A stretch of DNA of 64,000 nt from Halogeometricum sp. S3BR5-2. Lineage in GTDB: Archaea > Halobacteriota > Halobacteria > Halobacteriales > Haloferacaceae. Shown here in pieces: positions 61,854 to 64,000 of this stretch. How positions within the stretch are numbered: position 1 is the stretch's first letter; each line of letters opens with the position of its first letter. The translations under genes were made by a program, and so were the position numbers. Below the pieces are notes generated by a model. That model searched no databases. It was given only the letters and a program-made list of their open reading frames with translations, and had not been told where the DNA came from. The stretch covers positions 62,001 through 126,000 of the forward strand of contig NZ_JAMQOQ010000005.1 in NCBI RefSeq assembly GCF_031624635.1, read 5' to 3'.

Positions 61854-62153
61854 TTACCCGTTCGCTCTCACTCGGTCGAGGACCATCCCGACGAGGAGGT
61901 AGAGGACCGCACCCAGAATCGGGAGGACGAACGCCAGTCCCGTCCACGCGAGGACGGCGTCGCGCCCGTTGGCGCGGGCGTGGAAGTACACCCGCGCGGG
62001 AACGAGCACCTGGAAGACGACGAAGAAGAGCGCGAACCCGATCAGGTAGCCGATTTCGCCCCACCCGGAGACGGCGACCCACATGACCACCAGCGGCACG
62101 AACGCCGCGAGGACGAGGAGCGCGAGGAGCGACAGCGGTGAACGCGTAGCCAT
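61854..62153 (-). CDS. Small membrane protein with three helices
   Basis: A 99-residue protein with three hydrophobic helices (about 5-27, 33-53, 66-92) resembling the short membrane module (PLDc_N-like) found in many prokaryotic proteins. No catalytic residue was seen. It lies alone between DUF460 and the GIDE-domain gene. Confidence 0.7.
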   Translation of the reverse strand: MATRSPLSLLALLVLAAFVPLVVMWVAVSGWGEIGYLIGFALFFVVFQVLVPARVYFHARANGRDAVLAWTGLAFVLPILGAVLYLLVGMVLDRVRANG

Positions 62154-62266
62154 CTCTCGGAGCTAGCGGCGGTGCGGTGATGAGGGTTTCTCTTCCCCCG
62201 TTTCGTCGGGTGCACTGCGGCGCGTCGTACCCGCGAGAACCCGATGCCGACGAAACGGCTCTCGTT

Positions 62267-63139
62267 CTATACGAGACCCGCACCGACGGCGAGGGCGGCG
62301 ACTCCGACGACGGCCGCGACGGCGGCGCCGAGGTACGCGTACCTGTACTGGCCGAAGGAGTCCGCGAGTTCCGCCTCGGATTTGTCGGAGATGATAAACT
62401 GGCCGTCGTCGGGCGGCGTGACGACGACGTCCTCGGGTTTCAGGGGACGCGTCGCGTTCTCGACGGCGCGGGACCGGCCGAGGAGGTAGATTTCGTCGCC
62501 CGGACCGAGCGTCCCCTCGTAGTAGCGTCGCTCGCCGTGTTCGTTCCCGACGTCGAGGACGTTGGTGATCGAATCGGTCTGCGTCGAGAGTCCCGCCTCG
62601 CCGCGGACGAACTCCGCGATGCGCTCCGGGGGTTCGCTGTCCGGCGGGACGCTGGTCTCGACGGAGAAGCCGTCGAGCGGTGCGAGAACGTTGTCTGCGG
62701 TCACGCCCGTCGAGAGGAGTCGGTCGACGTCGACCGCCCCCACCTGGATGTCGTGAATCCCGGTGCCGGAGGACGCGTCGTTCACGTGGTCGCCGACGTC
62801 CACGCGGACGCGCCCGGTTCCGTCGTCGAGTTCGAAGGGGGTCGCGTAGACGCCCGTGGCGCGCGTCTCCCACATATCGGACCCGCCGCGCTCGTCCCAC
62901 TCCTCGACTTCCCACGCCGAGAGCACGCTCTGCGCCCCCGTTATCGGAGCGTCGAACGGGTCGCTGGCGCGGACGGTCCCCTTGAGTTCGACGAGGCCCT
63001 CGCTTTTGATGTCCCGTACGTCGGTCGTCTCGGTGTCGCCGACGAGGGCGCTCCTGCGGTGTTGACGGCGACCGTAGACGCCCGCGAAGGCCGCGACGAC
63101 CAGTAGGACGGCGCCGACGGCGAGTAGTAGGGTGGACAT
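62267..63139 (-). CDS. GIDE domain (MUL1-like) membrane protein
   Basis: A 290-residue protein with one helix at each end and a GIDE domain between (VELKGTVRASDPFDAPITGAQSVLSAWEVEEW ... PLKPEDVVVTPPDDGQFIISDKSE). GIDE is the intermembrane-space domain of the mitochondrial ubiquitin ligase MUL1; prokaryotic members lack the RING finger. It should be anchored with the domain on one membrane face, possibly sensing lipids or ligands. ATG at 63139. Confidence 0.85.
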   Translation of the reverse strand: MSTLLLAVGAVLLVVAAFAGVYGRRQHRRSALVGDTETTDVRDIKSEGLVELKGTVRASDPFDAPITGAQSVLSAWEVEEWDERGGSDMWETRATGVYATPFELDDGTGRVRVDVGDHVNDASSGTGIHDIQVGAVDVDRLLSTGVTADNVLAPLDGFSVETSVPPDSEPPERIAEFVRGEAGLSTQTDSITNVLDVGNEHGERRYYEGTLGPGDEIYLLGRSRAVENATRPLKPEDVVVTPPDDGQFIISDKSEAELADSFGQYRYAYLGAAVAAVVGVAALAVGAGLV

Positions 63140-63298
63140 GTCTCGAACGCGTGTCGAGTCAATCCGCTGCCATAAGAGAGTGTTCAATCGGCGCGCGACC
63201 GGCCGCGTAGTTCCGACGCGGGAAGGCTAACTTCGCTCGCCGCAGCGCCGTCCGCGCGGTTCCAGAAGTCATATCCTCCCCCCCGGACACGAAGGGGT

Positions 63299-64000
63299 AT
63301 GGACGCGTACGACCTGATCACCCGGAACGCCGCCGAGGTGGTCACGGAGGACGAGGTACGTTCGTTAGCCGAGGACCCCGACGGGAAACGGGCCTACGTC
63401 GGCTACGAACCCTCTGGCGTCCTCCACATCGGTCACATGCTGACGGCGAACAAACTCATCGAGTTGCAGGAGGCCGGCTTCGAAATCGTCGTCCTCCTCG
63501 CGGACGTCCACGCCTACCTCAACGGGAAGGGGACGTTCGAGGAGATTCGCGAGACGGCCGACCGGATGCGCGAGCAGTTCGTCGCCTACGGCCTCGAGGA
63601 GTCGGACACCGAGTTCGTCCTCGGGTCGGAGTTCCAGTTGGACGAGGAGTACACGCTCGATTTACACGCCCTCGAACTGGAGACGAACCTCTCGCGGGCC
63701 GAGCGAGCGATGGCCGAGATACAGAGCGGCGACACTGCGACGGTGGCGCAGGCCGTCTACCCGCTGATGCAGGCGCTGGACATCGTCTACCTCGACGTTG
63801 ACCTCGCCATCGGCGGGATGGAACAGCGCAAGGTGCACATGCTGGCGCGCGACACCCTGCCGAGCATCGGCGCGGACGCGCCGACCTGTCTGCACACGCC
63901 GCTCATCGCCGACCTGTCGACGGGCGTCGGCAAGATGTCCTCCTCCGCGGGCGTCTCCATCTCGATGGAGGACTCGGAGGAGGAACTCCGCGAGAAGGTG
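63299..64000 (+). CDS. tyrS: Tyrosine--tRNA ligase, N-terminal part
   Basis: The first 234 codons of archaeal TyrRS; the gene runs off the right edge. The HIGH motif is PSGVLHIGHMLTANK and the KMSKS equivalent is VGKMSSSAG. GGMEQRKVHMLARD is typical of the tyrosine-binding site. CATATCC lies about 25-31 nt before the ATG, a leaderless start. It charges tRNA-Tyr. Confidence 0.96.
   Translation, partial: MDAYDLITRNAAEVVTEDEVRSLAEDPDGKRAYVGYEPSGVLHIGHMLTANKLIELQEAGFEIVVLLADVHAYLNGKGTFEEIRETADRMREQFVAYGLEESDTEFVLGSEFQLDEEYTLDLHALELETNLSRAERAMAEIQSGDTATVAQAVYPLMQALDIVYLDVDLAIGGMEQRKVHMLARDTLPSIGADAPTCLHTPLIADLSTGVGKMSSSAGVSISMEDSEEELREKV

Noticed and set aside
1-64000. CRISPR array, insertion sequence, prophage or integrase
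   Set aside because: No regularly spaced repeats, transposase, terminal inverted repeats, integrase or phage structural genes were seen.

Overview
The window is a gene-dense stretch of a haloarchaeal chromosome. G+C is very high, the encoded proteins are strongly acidic, and many genes start at an ATG or GTG with a TATA-like element about 25-30 nt upstream and no Shine-Dalgarno sequence (leaderless transcripts). The markers are archaeal and haloarchaeal: SAMP2, a duplicated TatC, an Orc1/Cdc6 protein, PCNA, PriL, two RFC small subunits, TBP, HTH-10 and several small zinc-ribbon families. From memory, the gene order resembles the Haloferax volcanii region holding rfcA, samp2, orc6, tatC, pcn, priL and rfcC, so a member of the Haloferacaceae is likely; the species cannot be named from sequence alone.

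Layout. 1-9.5 kb: end of an acyl-CoA dehydrogenase, a class I amidotransferase, an alpha/beta-fold protein lacking its nucleophile, AlaRS, TspO, a GAF/PAS histidine kinase and RFC small subunit A. 9.5-21.3 kb: SAMP2 and an acetyltransferase, a phosphohexomutase, a flavin reductase, a lipoprotein-like cupredoxin, SurE, LarB, a minimal histone-fold protein, RpiA, three SDR proteins and an Orc1/Cdc6 protein. 21.3-31 kb: a MutS5-type ATPase, a flavin oxidoreductase, LarE, and divergent tatCo and tatCt. 31-33 kb: a small AT-richer accessory stretch with an HTH-10 regulator, a DUF7344-type winged helix and a zinc ribbon. 33-38 kb: an RHH regulator overlapping a queuosine/preQ0-type transporter, RlmE, an arsR-arsC-arsM operon and pcn. 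38-50 kb: an MFS transporter, PriL, a SWIM protein, Hjc, an FNT channel, AhcY with an SAH/MTA deaminase, and HisG. 50-64 kb: TBP, TrmG10, GDPD, Asd/RfcC, RNase Z, PhzF, an SPFH protein, DUF460, a GIDE-domain protein and the start of TyrS.

DNA replication and repair (two RFC subunits, PCNA, PriL, Orc1/Cdc6, Hjc, MutS5) and RNA/tRNA metabolism (AlaRS, TyrS, TrmG10, RlmE, RNase Z) dominate. No rRNA, tRNA, insertion sequence, prophage or CRISPR array was seen. I found no clear multi-gene system that looks wholly new. The best leads are local: a SAMP2 with residues after its diglycine, enzyme folds missing catalytic residues, paired leaderless promoters giving two possible protein forms, operator-like dyads, and small uncharacterised proteins.
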